Assembly (NCBI GenBank): GCA_023426125.1
Contig: JAFABI010000100.1
Span: forward strand, 1-64,000
Direction: 5' to 3'
Length of the DNA stretch: 64,000 bases
Source of the DNA: Bacillota bacterium
GTDB taxonomy: Bacteria; Bacillota; Clostridia; Acetivibrionales; DTU013
The position numbers were made by a program, and so were the translations under genes. Below the pieces are notes generated by a model, which was not told where the DNA came from, made no database searches, and was given only the letters and a program-made list of their open reading frames with translations. This document shows, one piece after another, positions 55,928-63,766 of this stretch. Numbering within the stretch: the stretch's first letter is position 1; the number at the start of each line of letters is the position of its first letter.

Positions 55928-57141
55928 GAATTCTCTTTTTTTCTATTCTTCAATTGATTCTCCAATAATTTCGCCCGTTTTACCGTTTCACTTCCAAAAC
56001 GGTTCCTTATGGTATCCATTGCCCTTTCCAGCTTTTCTTCCTTCCGGTTGTCATCCTTTATACCTTCATTGATATCAAAAATAGACAATTGCTCCGGTGC
56101 TTCGTCGTTAATGTTGTTCAGCCCTATACCCAGCAGCCTCACAGGCCTCGATTTGTTCCAGTTCTCCTCCAGCAGGCTTATTCCTGTTTTATAGATTTCC
56201 CGGGTGAGATAGGTTGGCGAAACCATGGACCGCTGCCTTGTGATAGCCTGGAAGTCCCCGTATTTGATGACGATGGAAACTGTCTTCCCTTTGTAATTAT
56301 ACCTTCTGGCCTCGGAGCCGACTTCCTCCGCAAGCCTTATAAGGACCGACTTGGCGTATTCGATATCGGTAATATCCCTGGACAGCGTAGTTGACCGGCT
56401 GACAGACTTGCTCTCGTGATGGGGGTGCTCGGTCACCGGTGTGGGATCAATCCCATTGGCAAGCCTTTTCAATTCGGCGCCGTATTTCCCGAAAGCCCTG
56501 GACAAAAGCAGCGGATTGCAGGAAGCAAGATCGCCGATGGTGAGAATGGACAGTCCCGCAAGCTTCTTTTCCGTCTGCTTTCCAATCCCGTACATCTCCC
56601 GGACCGGCAGCGGCCAGATTTTCGTCTTAACATCCTTTTGCCATACCTCGGTGATACCCAGGGGCTTCTTCATTTCCGAGGCCATTTTGGCCAGGAATTT
56701 ATTATCCGATATTCCGATGGAGCACCACAGGTCCAGTTCCTGCAGGATGTCCTTCATGATTTTTTCCGCAATTGCCCTGGGTTCGCCGAAAAGGCTTTCA
56801 CAGCCGGTAAGGTCAAGCCAGGCTTCATCAATGCTATTTTGCTGAATCACAGGTGTATACCGGGAAAGAATGTCCATTACCTCGGAGGATTTTCTGTCAT
56901 AGAATGCATGGTCCGGCGGTACCAGCAGCAGTTGAGGACACAGTCTTTTCGCCTCATGAACCAGCATGGTGGTCCTGACCTTGTATTTCCGGGCGTCATA
57001 ATTCGCCGCCAGAATAATACCCGTCCTGTTTTTCGGATCACCGGCAACGGCTGCCGGCCTACCTTTCAAGGACGGGTTTCTTGCCATTTCGCAGCTAATA
57101 TAAAAAGCATTCATATCAACAAGGAATATGATCCTTTTCAA
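55924..57141 (-). CDS. dinB: DNA polymerase IV (Y-family, DinB)
   Basis: 405 residues. Error-prone translesion polymerase. The palm motifs are FLVDMNAFYISCE near residue 5 and NSIDEAWLDLTG near 100, with GIGKQTEKKLAGLSI as the helix-hairpin-helix near 180, and a little-finger domain. Near the C terminus EQLSIF looks like a sliding-clamp binding motif. The stop codon lies in the next promoter. The cheR gene ends 23 bp upstream, so the two may be co-transcribed. Confidence 0.95.
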   Translation of the reverse strand: MKRIIFLVDMNAFYISCEMARNPSLKGRPAAVAGDPKNRTGIILAANYDARKYKVRTTMLVHEAKRLCPQLLLVPPDHAFYDRKSSEVMDILSRYTPVIQQNSIDEAWLDLTGCESLFGEPRAIAEKIMKDILQELDLWCSIGISDNKFLAKMASEMKKPLGITEVWQKDVKTKIWPLPVREMYGIGKQTEKKLAGLSILTIGDLASCNPLLLSRAFGKYGAELKRLANGIDPTPVTEHPHHESKSVSRSTTLSRDITDIEYAKSVLIRLAEEVGSEARRYNYKGKTVSIVIKYGDFQAITRQRSMVSPTYLTREIYKTGISLLEENWNKSRPVRLLGIGLNNINDEAPEQLSIFDINEGIKDDNRKEEKLERAMDTIRNRFGSETVKRAKLLENQLKNRKKENS

Positions 57142-57164
57142 AGCATTTTCCCCATTTCCTTACT

Positions 57165-57941
57165 TCACATATCCTTTTCCTTCATGTAAAAGAAAGTTTT
57201 CATAGGCGCCAGGCAATACCGGTTCGCCATAATAATCTGCTCCGTGCTGCCTACAAAAAGTATACCCTCTGTTTTCAGGGACTGGTTGAATTTTTTATAA
57301 ATCAGGGCTTTGGCTTCTTCGGTAAAATAGATCAACACATTGCGGCAGACGATCAAGTCGCAGTCCGCGGGGTATTCATCCTTGAGCATATTGTGCTGGA
57401 GAAACTCGACCCTGTTTTTTACCTCCTCCTTTACCAGATAGGAGCTTCCATTTTTCACAAAGTATTTGTTAAGATATTCCGCAGGCAGCTTTTCAAGGCT
57501 TTTCTCACTATATAAGCCGGCTTTTGCCTTTCGAAGGGCCTCCTTGTCTATATCTGTTGCGATTATCTTTATGTCGGAAAGCGGTATATAGCTGTTTAAC
57601 ACCATTACAAGGGTATAGGGCTCATCCCCCGTGGAACAGGCAGCGCTCCATATTTTAAGCCTCTTTGATTTTTTCAGCAGAAGCGGGAATACATCCTTTT
57701 TCAAAATCTCCCATTGCTCGGGATTTCGATAAAATTCCGAAACATTGATGGTAAGATAGTTGATAAATTCGTTGAAAAGGACAGAATTGGACTTTAATGC
57801 CTTTACATAATCCTCATAAAGCTGGTACCCGTTTTTGGAAATGAGGGAATCGATCCTTCGTTTCATCTGCTTTTCCTTGTAATAGGTCAGGTTTATGCCC
57901 GTCATTTTATATATCTCTGCCTTGAATGCCTCGTAATCCAT
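57165..57941 (-). CDS. cheR: Chemotaxis protein methyltransferase CheR
   Basis: 258 residues. S-adenosylmethionine-dependent enzyme that methylates glutamates on chemoreceptors. The N-terminal helical domain (MDYEAFKAEIYKMTGINLT) is followed by the SAM-binding core: NVSEFYRNPEQWEIL near residue 85, IWSAACSTGDEPYTLVMVL near 117, and DLIVCRNVLIYFTEEA near 200. Isolated from other chemotaxis genes in this window. Start ATG 57941. Confidence 0.93.
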   Translation of the reverse strand: MDYEAFKAEIYKMTGINLTYYKEKQMKRRIDSLISKNGYQLYEDYVKALKSNSVLFNEFINYLTINVSEFYRNPEQWEILKKDVFPLLLKKSKRLKIWSAACSTGDEPYTLVMVLNSYIPLSDIKIIATDIDKEALRKAKAGLYSEKSLEKLPAEYLNKYFVKNGSSYLVKEEVKNRVEFLQHNMLKDEYPADCDLIVCRNVLIYFTEEAKALIYKKFNQSLKTEGILFVGSTEQIIMANRYCLAPMKTFFYMKEKDM

Positions 57942-58033
57942 TTTGAATGTCCCCTTCCGTGGTTACAAAATTAAATGTCTCCAAAGAATCGCCTGATTTT
58001 TATCTACCATATAAAAATACACGTAAAAAAAAG

Positions 58034-58066
58034 AGATTAAAAAACCAGCGGTTACAGGCGCTGGTG
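58034..58066 (-). terminator. Terminator downstream of the IspH-S1 operon
   Basis: On the minus strand ACCAGCG, loop, CGCTGGT followed by TTTTTTAATC. It lies about 350 bp beyond the stop of the ispH fusion gene and just upstream of cheR. Confidence 0.65.
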
Positions 58067-58146
58067 AAAAGAACGAAAACGCGCAAGCAGACACGCAGAT
58101 ATGGGGACTGTTTTCTTATTTGCACAAGCTTGGTTTCCAATTCGTT

Positions 58147-58244
58147 TGTCATTGCAAGGGTATGCAACGGAGCACGGCAATCTCAACGATTAAACAGGAT
58201 GAAAGCTGAAATTGCCGCATCACGGGCTCCTCGCAAATTTGTCA
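58147..58244. repeat. Palindromic intergenic repeat, TCATTGCGAGG family, copy 3 (degenerate)
   Basis: It begins TGTCATTGCAAGG and ends CTCCTCGCAAATTTGTCA, with internal GGCAATCTCAACG and TGAAATTGCCGC. It is more decayed than copies 1 and 2. The 477-bp gap 57942-58418 holds this, the terminator and the next palindrome, but no gene. Confidence 0.65.
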
Positions 58245-58267
58245 TGTGTATATGCACACCACCAGTG

Positions 58268-58371
58268 TTGAAACTCGTTTGTAGGGGCGGCCATTGGCCG
58301 TCCGGCAGCTGTTTGGCACAGATTGCATTTGTGGACGCGCAATGCGCGCCCCTACAGGATGGGAGTTTCAC
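58268..58371. repeat. Palindromic repeat with TGTAGGGGCG/CGCCCCTACA ends
   Basis: Imperfect palindrome. The outer arms TGAAACTC and GAGTTTCA enclose TGTAGGGGCGGCCATTGGCC and GCGCAATGCGCGCCCCTACA. This is a common type of dispersed intergenic repeat. It ends 48 bp before the stop of the ispH fusion gene. Confidence 0.7.
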
Positions 58372-58418
58372 AGCAATGGACAAACGGGGCCATTAATCAA
58401 AACGCCGCAGAGCACGCA

Positions 58419-60680
58419 TCACTGCTCTTGTTCTGCTTCCTTGCCCTGTTCCGCTTCTACTTCTACTTCCACTTTTACTTCTTCTTCCGCTTTTGCTTCT
58501 TCCGCTTTTGCTTCTTCTGCTTTTGCTTCTTCTGCTTTTGCTTCTTCTGCTTTTACTTCTTCGTCCTGCGCTTTTTCCGTTTCCTTCTCCTGCTCCGCTT
58601 CCACTGCCTTGTCCTGCCCCGTTACTATTTCACCGAGACCGCTTAATACGTCCCCGATGGTATTGGTCATTTCTTCCTTGTGTTCATTTGGAACCGCTTC
58701 GTCAAGAACCGGCTCTTGCACACCTGCCGGCGCCTTTTCTTCGGCTTTGACTTCAACTGCAGGCGGTACAGGGTCTATCGGATTTACTTCCTTGATGCTG
58801 AGGCTGACTTTTTTTGCCTCCAGGTTAAACTCTACCACCTTGGCTTCCACTTCCTGTCCGATGGAAAGAACGTCACCGGGCTTTGCAATCCTGACGCTTG
58901 CGATCTGCGATATGTGGACAAGTCCGTCGATCCCCTTTTCCAGCTCGACAAACGCGCCAAAGGGAACCAATCTTACAACCTTGCCTGTGACGACATCTCC
59001 CACCTTGTACTTGTCACCAGCCTTAACCCAGGGATTATCCTCACTCTTCCTGTAGCCGAGAGAGATTCTTTTCTTATCCCTGTCAAACTCCAGTACTGTA
59101 ACGTCAACGACATCTCCCACCTTCAAAACCTCTGAAGGATGCTTCACTTTATTCCACGACAGCTCGGAAACATGCACCAGTCCGTCAACCCCGCCGATGT
59201 CGACAAATGCGCCGAAATCCATCAGGTTCTTTACCACACCCTGGTATTTCTTGCCTGTTTCGATATTGCCCCAGAACTCATTTCCCGTGCGTTCCTTTTC
59301 TTCTGCAAGGATGACCTTCTGGGAACCGACGATTTTCCTTTTTTGCTTGTTGAATTCCACAATCCTTAATGTAACCGTCTGCTTTAAATACTCGCTGAGG
59401 TCCTTTACATACCTGTCGCTTATCTGGGAAGCCGGAATAAAGATCCTTACCCCTTTTGCGCTGGCGATAAGGCCGCCGTTGGTCACTTCCACCACTTTGG
59501 CGGTAACGGGCGTTTTATTTTCGAATGCTTCTTCAATGACGTCGATGCTTCTCATGGCATCAACCTTCTTTTTGGACAGCTGTACACTGCCTTCGCCGTC
59601 ATTTACCCTGACAACGTAAACTTCAATTTCATCTCCGGCCTTCAATTGTGACTCGGGTTTGAAATCCGGGTCGTCGGAGTACTCGCCCACGGAGATGATT
59701 CCGTCGGACTTATAGCCCAGATCCACATAGATTTCGGCATTGTTGAACCCGATAATTTTTCCCTTCACAATTTCGCCGCTTTGAAGAGTTACAAAGGAAC
59801 TCTCAAAGGCTTCCTCGAAGTTCATTTCCTTCTCCTGTTTATTTAATTCATCCATTTTCTCCAAAACCTCCTTGATTATCCCATCCGGTGTAGATGCTCC
59901 GGCAGTTATGCCCAATATTTTTATATCGGTTATATCAATCGGCGGCAAATCACCGAACGTTTCAATAATGTATGTCCTGGGGCAGTACTTCCTGCTTATC
60001 TCGTAAAGCTTCTGCGTATTGGAACTGCTCCTGCTTCCGATGACGATCATCGCATCGGCCTGTTTCGCTATTTTTTCTGCTTCGTTTTGACGGCTGCTGG
60101 TCGCATTACATATTGTATCAAATTTTAAAATGTTTTTGCATTTTTTTTGCAATTTTATATTTATTTTGTCCCACTTTTCCTTTGTAATGGTCGTCTGAGC
60201 CACAATACAGCATTCTTCGTCAATTTCAGGTATTTTGTCCACATCCTCGGGCGAATCCGCAATATATGCCGTATTTCCGCACCAGCCATTGATCCCTTTT
60301 ACTTCCGGGTGGTCTGCATTTCCGGCGATGATTATCCTGCGCCCCTTGTCATACTGTTCCTTTACCAGGTTGTGTATTTTCTTTACATAGGGACATGTGG
60401 CATCGATGGCTTCAAGCTTATACTCGTCAAGCTTTTTATATACATCGGGAGTCACGCCGTGCGTGCGGATGACAACCTTGCTCCCCGGCAAAGCTTCGCT
60501 GATATCGGAAATAACAGCCGCTCCACGGGCTTTCAGGTCATTCACCAGCTGGTCATTGTGAATGATCGGTCCCAGAGTACAAATGCTTTTTTCATTTTTA
60601 TCCAATAAACCGTATACGGCATTAACAGCTTTGTTAACACCGAAACAAAACCCGGCCGATTTTGCAAGTATGATCTTCAA
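58419..60680 (-). CDS. ispH: Fusion: HMBPP reductase (IspH) + ribosomal S1-like domains
   Basis: 753 residues from TTG 60680 behind CGGAG. Residues 1-285 are IspH, the 4Fe-4S enzyme that makes IPP and DMAPP from HMBPP in the MEP pathway. Cluster cysteines lie in SAGFCFGVNKAV (C12), DATCPYVKKIH (near 96) and FDTICNATSSRQ (near 193); GPIIHN and THG are also present. Four S1 RNA-binding repeats follow (about 312-385, 395-462, 480-550, 565-635), for example GAFVDIGGVDGLVHVSEL. The last 50 residues are an E/A/K-rich low-complexity tail. The fusion is typical of Clostridia. The start overlaps the plsC stop. Confidence 0.95.
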   Translation of the reverse strand: MKIILAKSAGFCFGVNKAVNAVYGLLDKNEKSICTLGPIIHNDQLVNDLKARGAAVISDISEALPGSKVVIRTHGVTPDVYKKLDEYKLEAIDATCPYVKKIHNLVKEQYDKGRRIIIAGNADHPEVKGINGWCGNTAYIADSPEDVDKIPEIDEECCIVAQTTITKEKWDKINIKLQKKCKNILKFDTICNATSSRQNEAEKIAKQADAMIVIGSRSSSNTQKLYEISRKYCPRTYIIETFGDLPPIDITDIKILGITAGASTPDGIIKEVLEKMDELNKQEKEMNFEEAFESSFVTLQSGEIVKGKIIGFNNAEIYVDLGYKSDGIISVGEYSDDPDFKPESQLKAGDEIEVYVVRVNDGEGSVQLSKKKVDAMRSIDVIEEAFENKTPVTAKVVEVTNGGLIASAKGVRIFIPASQISDRYVKDLSEYLKQTVTLRIVEFNKQKRKIVGSQKVILAEEKERTGNEFWGNIETGKKYQGVVKNLMDFGAFVDIGGVDGLVHVSELSWNKVKHPSEVLKVGDVVDVTVLEFDRDKKRISLGYRKSEDNPWVKAGDKYKVGDVVTGKVVRLVPFGAFVELEKGIDGLVHISQIASVRIAKPGDVLSIGQEVEAKVVEFNLEAKKVSLSIKEVNPIDPVPPAVEVKAEEKAPAGVQEPVLDEAVPNEHKEEMTNTIGDVLSGLGEIVTGQDKAVEAEQEKETEKAQDEEVKAEEAKAEEAKAEEAKAEEAKAEEEVKVEVEVEAEQGKEAEQEQ
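58485..58560. repeat. 15-bp tandem repeats coding for an EAKAE tail
   Basis: About five in-frame copies of CTTCTGCTTTTGCTT-type units encode repeats of EAKAE near the C terminus of the fusion protein. The array is prone to slippage, but 15-bp steps keep the frame. Confidence 0.85.
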
Positions 60681-61267
60681 TTTACATTCTCCGTAAGTGA
60701 AAATATTTTTTGCATTATATCCCTGCTTATTTCAGACAGTTCGTCGTTAGTAAGCTTTTTGCCCTTTTCTACCTCGATACTGTACGGATCGCCAAAAACA
60801 ACGCGGATCCTGCCAAAAAGCCTGTAGTCCCCCTCTACACTGGCGGGTATCACCTTTACTCCCGCATTGATGGCCAACAGTGCAGCACCCGGCTTCACAG
60901 CGGCGGATTTCCGGTTCCTGGCCTTTACCCTGTGTCCCTGGGGAAATATCCCAACGATATTTCCATCCTCAAAATGCTTGTACGCGGTTTTTATTGAGCC
61001 TACATCCCCCGTGCCTCTTTTTATCGGGAAGGCTCCAAGCTTCTGGAACAGATAGCCTGCCACCGGATTTCTGAATAACTCCTCTTTGGCCATCCAATAG
61101 ATCCATCGTTTCAGCTTATAGCCGATGAAAAACATATCCAGCATGTTGTTATGGACAGCACACAACAGAGCAGGCCCGTCGGCCGGAACCTTCTCCGCAT
61201 TCAGCACTTCCACCCTGAAAAATAGCTTGAACACCAGCGTTGTTACAAATACTGCAAATTTTCTCAT
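60677..61267 (-). CDS. plsC: 1-acyl-sn-glycerol-3-phosphate acyltransferase (PlsC)
   Basis: 196 residues, ATG 61267. Membrane-associated enzyme that makes phosphatidic acid. The catalytic HX4D motif reads VHNNMLDMFF near residue 37, and the second motif is GIFPQGHRVK near 110, where most relatives have FPEGTR, so the usual glutamate is glutamine. VIPASVEGDYRLF is also present. Single N-terminal hydrophobic helix. It lies between cmk and ispH in a conserved clostridial operon, with a 28-bp gap to cmk. Confidence 0.93.
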   Translation of the reverse strand: MRKFAVFVTTLVFKLFFRVEVLNAEKVPADGPALLCAVHNNMLDMFFIGYKLKRWIYWMAKEELFRNPVAGYLFQKLGAFPIKRGTGDVGSIKTAYKHFEDGNIVGIFPQGHRVKARNRKSAAVKPGAALLAINAGVKVIPASVEGDYRLFGRIRVVFGDPYSIEVEKGKKLTNDELSEISRDIMQKIFSLTENVN

Positions 61268-61295
61268 GCTCCACCATTCTAAAGCTATGCTCGTT

Positions 61296-61961
61296 TTATA
61301 GTTTTATATAGGATAAAATCTTTTCGCTCACCTCGTGGATTGTCATGTCCGAAGTATCAACCTCTACTGCATCTTCAGCCTTTGACAACGGTGCAAAAGC
61401 ACGGGTGCTGTCGTTTTTATCCCTGTATTCAATATCTTTGCGAACCTCATCATAGGAAATCCCCGACGCGCCTTTTTCCTGCAGCTCCCTGTACCTTCTT
61501 TTTGCCCGTTCCTCCAGGGAAGCCGTGAGATAAAACTTGTATCCTGCCCGGGGAAGCACATAGGTCCCTATATCCCTTCCATCCATCACAACATCGTTGT
61601 TTTGGGCGATTTCCCTTTGCAGCTCCACCATCTTCAGGCGCACCGCAGGTACGACGGCCACATTCGATGCACCTATGGATACCTCGGGTGTCCTTATATC
61701 CCCGGAAACATCGGAGCCGTCAAGAAAAATACGCTGCTCGCTTCCCGTATGGGTAATCTTAATATCAATGGAGCTTACAAGCTCTGCCAGCTTTTCTGCG
61801 TCCTTCGTATCGACGCCCGCTCTCAGTGCTTTAAGCGCAACTGTCCTGTACATGGCACCCGTATCAAGATATATGATTCCCAATGTTCTGGATATGTATT
61901 TTGCAATGGTACTTTTTCCTGCTCCGGCAGGCCCATCAATCGCTATGTTTACCCTGCTCAA
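61296..61961 (-). CDS. cmk: Cytidylate kinase
   Basis: 221 residues from TTG 61961 behind GGTGGA. Phosphorylates CMP and dCMP with ATP. The P-loop is AIDGPAGAGKSTIAKYIS, the substrate region is LDTGAMYRTVALKAL near residue 32, VVMDGRDIGTYVLP near 150, and the lid is LEERAKRRYREL near 173. First gene of cmk-plsC-ispH/S1. Confidence 0.96.
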   Translation of the reverse strand: MSRVNIAIDGPAGAGKSTIAKYISRTLGIIYLDTGAMYRTVALKALRAGVDTKDAEKLAELVSSIDIKITHTGSEQRIFLDGSDVSGDIRTPEVSIGASNVAVVPAVRLKMVELQREIAQNNDVVMDGRDIGTYVLPRAGYKFYLTASLEERAKRRYRELQEKGASGISYDEVRKDIEYRDKNDSTRAFAPLSKAEDAVEVDTSDMTIHEVSEKILSYIKL

Positions 61962-62019
61962 GTTCCACCATCCATCGTTGATTTATCGTTTCCCATTTGC
62001 CGCCGGAAAGCCGAAGGCT

Positions 62020-62397
62020 TTATTTGCTGTCCCGGAGTGCGCTTGAAAGATCAGGTCTGAGCTTTCTGGCTTCCTTCAGGTAGATATGCCTGATATCCGA
62101 ATTTTTTTTGTCCGTATTGAAATGCAGCATAACTCTTATACATTTTTCCATGCTGCCGGGAACGTCGATTTCATAGGTACACAGGAGGGCAATATCGGTC
62201 ATGCCCAGTTTCCTTGCCGCAACCGCCGGAAATTCTGCATCAATGTCCCTGGTAACGGTGAAAAAAACGCTGATGATATCTTCAACGTCAATGCTGTTTT
62301 CTTTTATTATCTCCGTTAAAACCTCAAGGGTTCCGGAAATGATTTCGTCCGCCGTGTTATGATTGATTGTTGTTGCACCTCTGACTGCCCTTACCAT
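62020..62397 (-). CDS. aroH: Chorismate mutase, AroH type
   Basis: 125 residues from ATG 62397, which follows AAGGG; an ATG at 62412 lacks a site. Monofunctional trimeric AroH-class mutase converting chorismate to prephenate. MVRAVRGATTINHNTADEII holds the active-site arginine, FTVTRDIDAEFPAVAARKLG near residue 52, and CIRVMLHFNT near 88. It precedes cmk by 58 bp on the same strand, a frequent arrangement. Confidence 0.95.
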   Translation of the reverse strand: MVRAVRGATTINHNTADEIISGTLEVLTEIIKENSIDVEDIISVFFTVTRDIDAEFPAVAARKLGMTDIALLCTYEIDVPGSMEKCIRVMLHFNTDKKNSDIRHIYLKEARKLRPDLSSALRDSK

Positions 62398-62477
62398 CGC
62401 TTTACCCTTCATTTTATTTTATAGCATTCTTTGCGGAATTCAACCGCTTGAATTTCTATTCCCCATCCGTTTTGTAT

Positions 62478-62900
62478 TTACAGCGCCCTGTGTCCCAGAC
62501 CAATCGATACTTCATTCAGATGAAGAAGTCCGATTCCCAAAAAAATAGCGACGCTTATATGATCCCTGTACCGCGCTATTCCGATCTTGCCGCCAACATT
62601 CAGGCCTAAAGCCTTGGGCATTATCTGGGAAAGAGCCTCGTGCGTCGCTCCTGCCACCGCGCCTTCCTCGACGTGACCGTCACGGATTACTCCCTCGCGT
62701 TTGGATGAAACAACAGCCCGTTCGATGATCTTCATAACGGACGTGATAAATTCTCCGCCATAATCAACGGCAGCCGTTTGTATGCCGATTCTCGCATACT
62801 CCGACTGAAGCTGTTTTTCCTCATGCCTGTCGGAAGTTAATGCAATCTTTATTGCCGCCGCAGCGATTTCCTTGCTGCCGAATTCCCTGCTGTTCTCCAC
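62478..62900 (-). CDS. hutP: HutP-family RNA-binding protein
   Basis: 140 residues from GTG 62900. The sequence fits the clostridial HutP family: KEIAAAAIKIALTSDRHEEK, then RIGIQTAAVDYGGEFITSVM, AVAGATHEALSQIMPKALG, and the C-terminal LLHLNEVSIGLGHRAL. In Bacillus HutP binds L-histidine and magnesium and prevents termination in the histidine-use operon leader. Histidines at HVEEGAV, THEAL and GLGHRA are candidates for metal and ligand contacts. No hut genes are present in the window, so the target is unknown. It lies 80 bp upstream of aroH on the same strand. Confidence 0.85.
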   Translation of the reverse strand: MENSREFGSKEIAAAAIKIALTSDRHEEKQLQSEYARIGIQTAAVDYGGEFITSVMKIIERAVVSSKREGVIRDGHVEEGAVAGATHEALSQIMPKALGLNVGGKIGIARYRDHISVAIFLGIGLLHLNEVSIGLGHRAL

Positions 62901-62976
62901 CTTAAGCTACCTGCCTTAAGCATACTTGTATACGGTCAACTTTAAATATTATGGTATCAAGCCTGATCCTGAATTT

Positions 62977-63002
62977 AAAAAAGCATTAAACTCAATGCTT
63001 AT
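62977..63002 (-). terminator. Terminator after the small membrane protein gene
   Basis: On the minus strand AAGCATT, loop GAGTTT, AATGCTT followed by TTTTAAA. Confidence 0.75.
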
Positions 63003-63092
63003 GGTATGAAATTGGGCTTAATATCCATCTTGTTCAACTTCATTACATAATTATATAGGAAGAATCCATTTTACACAATAATAATCTGGGAT

Positions 63093-63590
63093 TTAAGACA
63101 GCCTGACCTTAAAAATTTTTAAAACCTCCCGGCCCACGACAAACGTTTTCCCGAGGTATTTTTTATCCATATTGCCGCTGACGGAGGAAACTGAAACGCC
63201 GGTGTTGGCATTCGTCCCGCTTCCATCCAGTTCCACCACGTCGCCGTCACGTACCGTCAGGCTTACTGCCTTGCCCTGGAAGGAAGCTTGTTCCTCGCCG
63301 TTTACAAGGACTTTCAACGCCGGGTAATTTTCAAAACTCCCCAAGGTCAATTCCAGTTTCCCCTCTTTGTAAAGATACTCCTCTTTACCTATCGGCACTC
63401 CCATCATGGAGTCCTTCTCAATCACGGCAGATTTTATTGAAGGAATGAAAATCGCCGCCTGCGTTATAATCAGCAAAAGGAACACAACAAAAAACGATGC
63501 ATAGAGTATGCGCTCGATATCCCTATGTTTTCGTATGACGTTGCTTTTCGTAGCATCTTTTCCGCTGTTATTCATCCGTTTTTTCTCCAC
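63093..63590 (-). CDS. Small membrane protein of unknown function
   Basis: 165 residues with a polar N terminus, one membrane helix at about 29-50 (ILYASFFVVFLLLIITQAAI) and an outside beta-rich domain of about 110 residues (YLYKEGKLELTLGSFENYP, then VSLTVRDGDVVELDGSG). The GDVVELDGSG turn and the overall size recall small carbohydrate- or pilin-like beta domains, but no family is recognised. It lies between the flavoprotein gene and hutP and ends at its own terminator. Confidence 0.8.
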   Translation of the reverse strand: MEKKRMNNSGKDATKSNVIRKHRDIERILYASFFVVFLLLIITQAAIFIPSIKSAVIEKDSMMGVPIGKEEYLYKEGKLELTLGSFENYPALKVLVNGEEQASFQGKAVSLTVRDGDVVELDGSGTNANTGVSVSSVSGNMDKKYLGKTFVVGREVLKIFKVRLS

Positions 63591-63612
63591 TTCCTGTTAC
63601 GAGTACTGAAAA

Positions 63613-63766
63613 CTTAGGAGTACTGCAAATATTACTTCCCGTTTTTCGGAAAATGTTGGCTGCATAGGCGAGCAGCAAATGCAAAGCATTTGCGACCAGC
63701 CCCGGCCGCAATGGACTGCATTTTCCGGAAACCTATACGGGAAGCTATATTTGAACCAGTACTTAG
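63613..63766. repeat. Palindromic element E, copy 2, carrying an inserted hairpin H
   Basis: Same arms as 25698-25804 (CTTAGGAGTACTGCAAATA... and ...TATACGGGAAGCTATATTTG, AACCAGTACTTAG). The centre has about 50 extra bases with hairpin H (GGCGAGCAGCAAATGC, AAA, GCATTTGCGACCAGC). The right end overlaps the stop codon of the flavoprotein gene. Confidence 0.8.
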
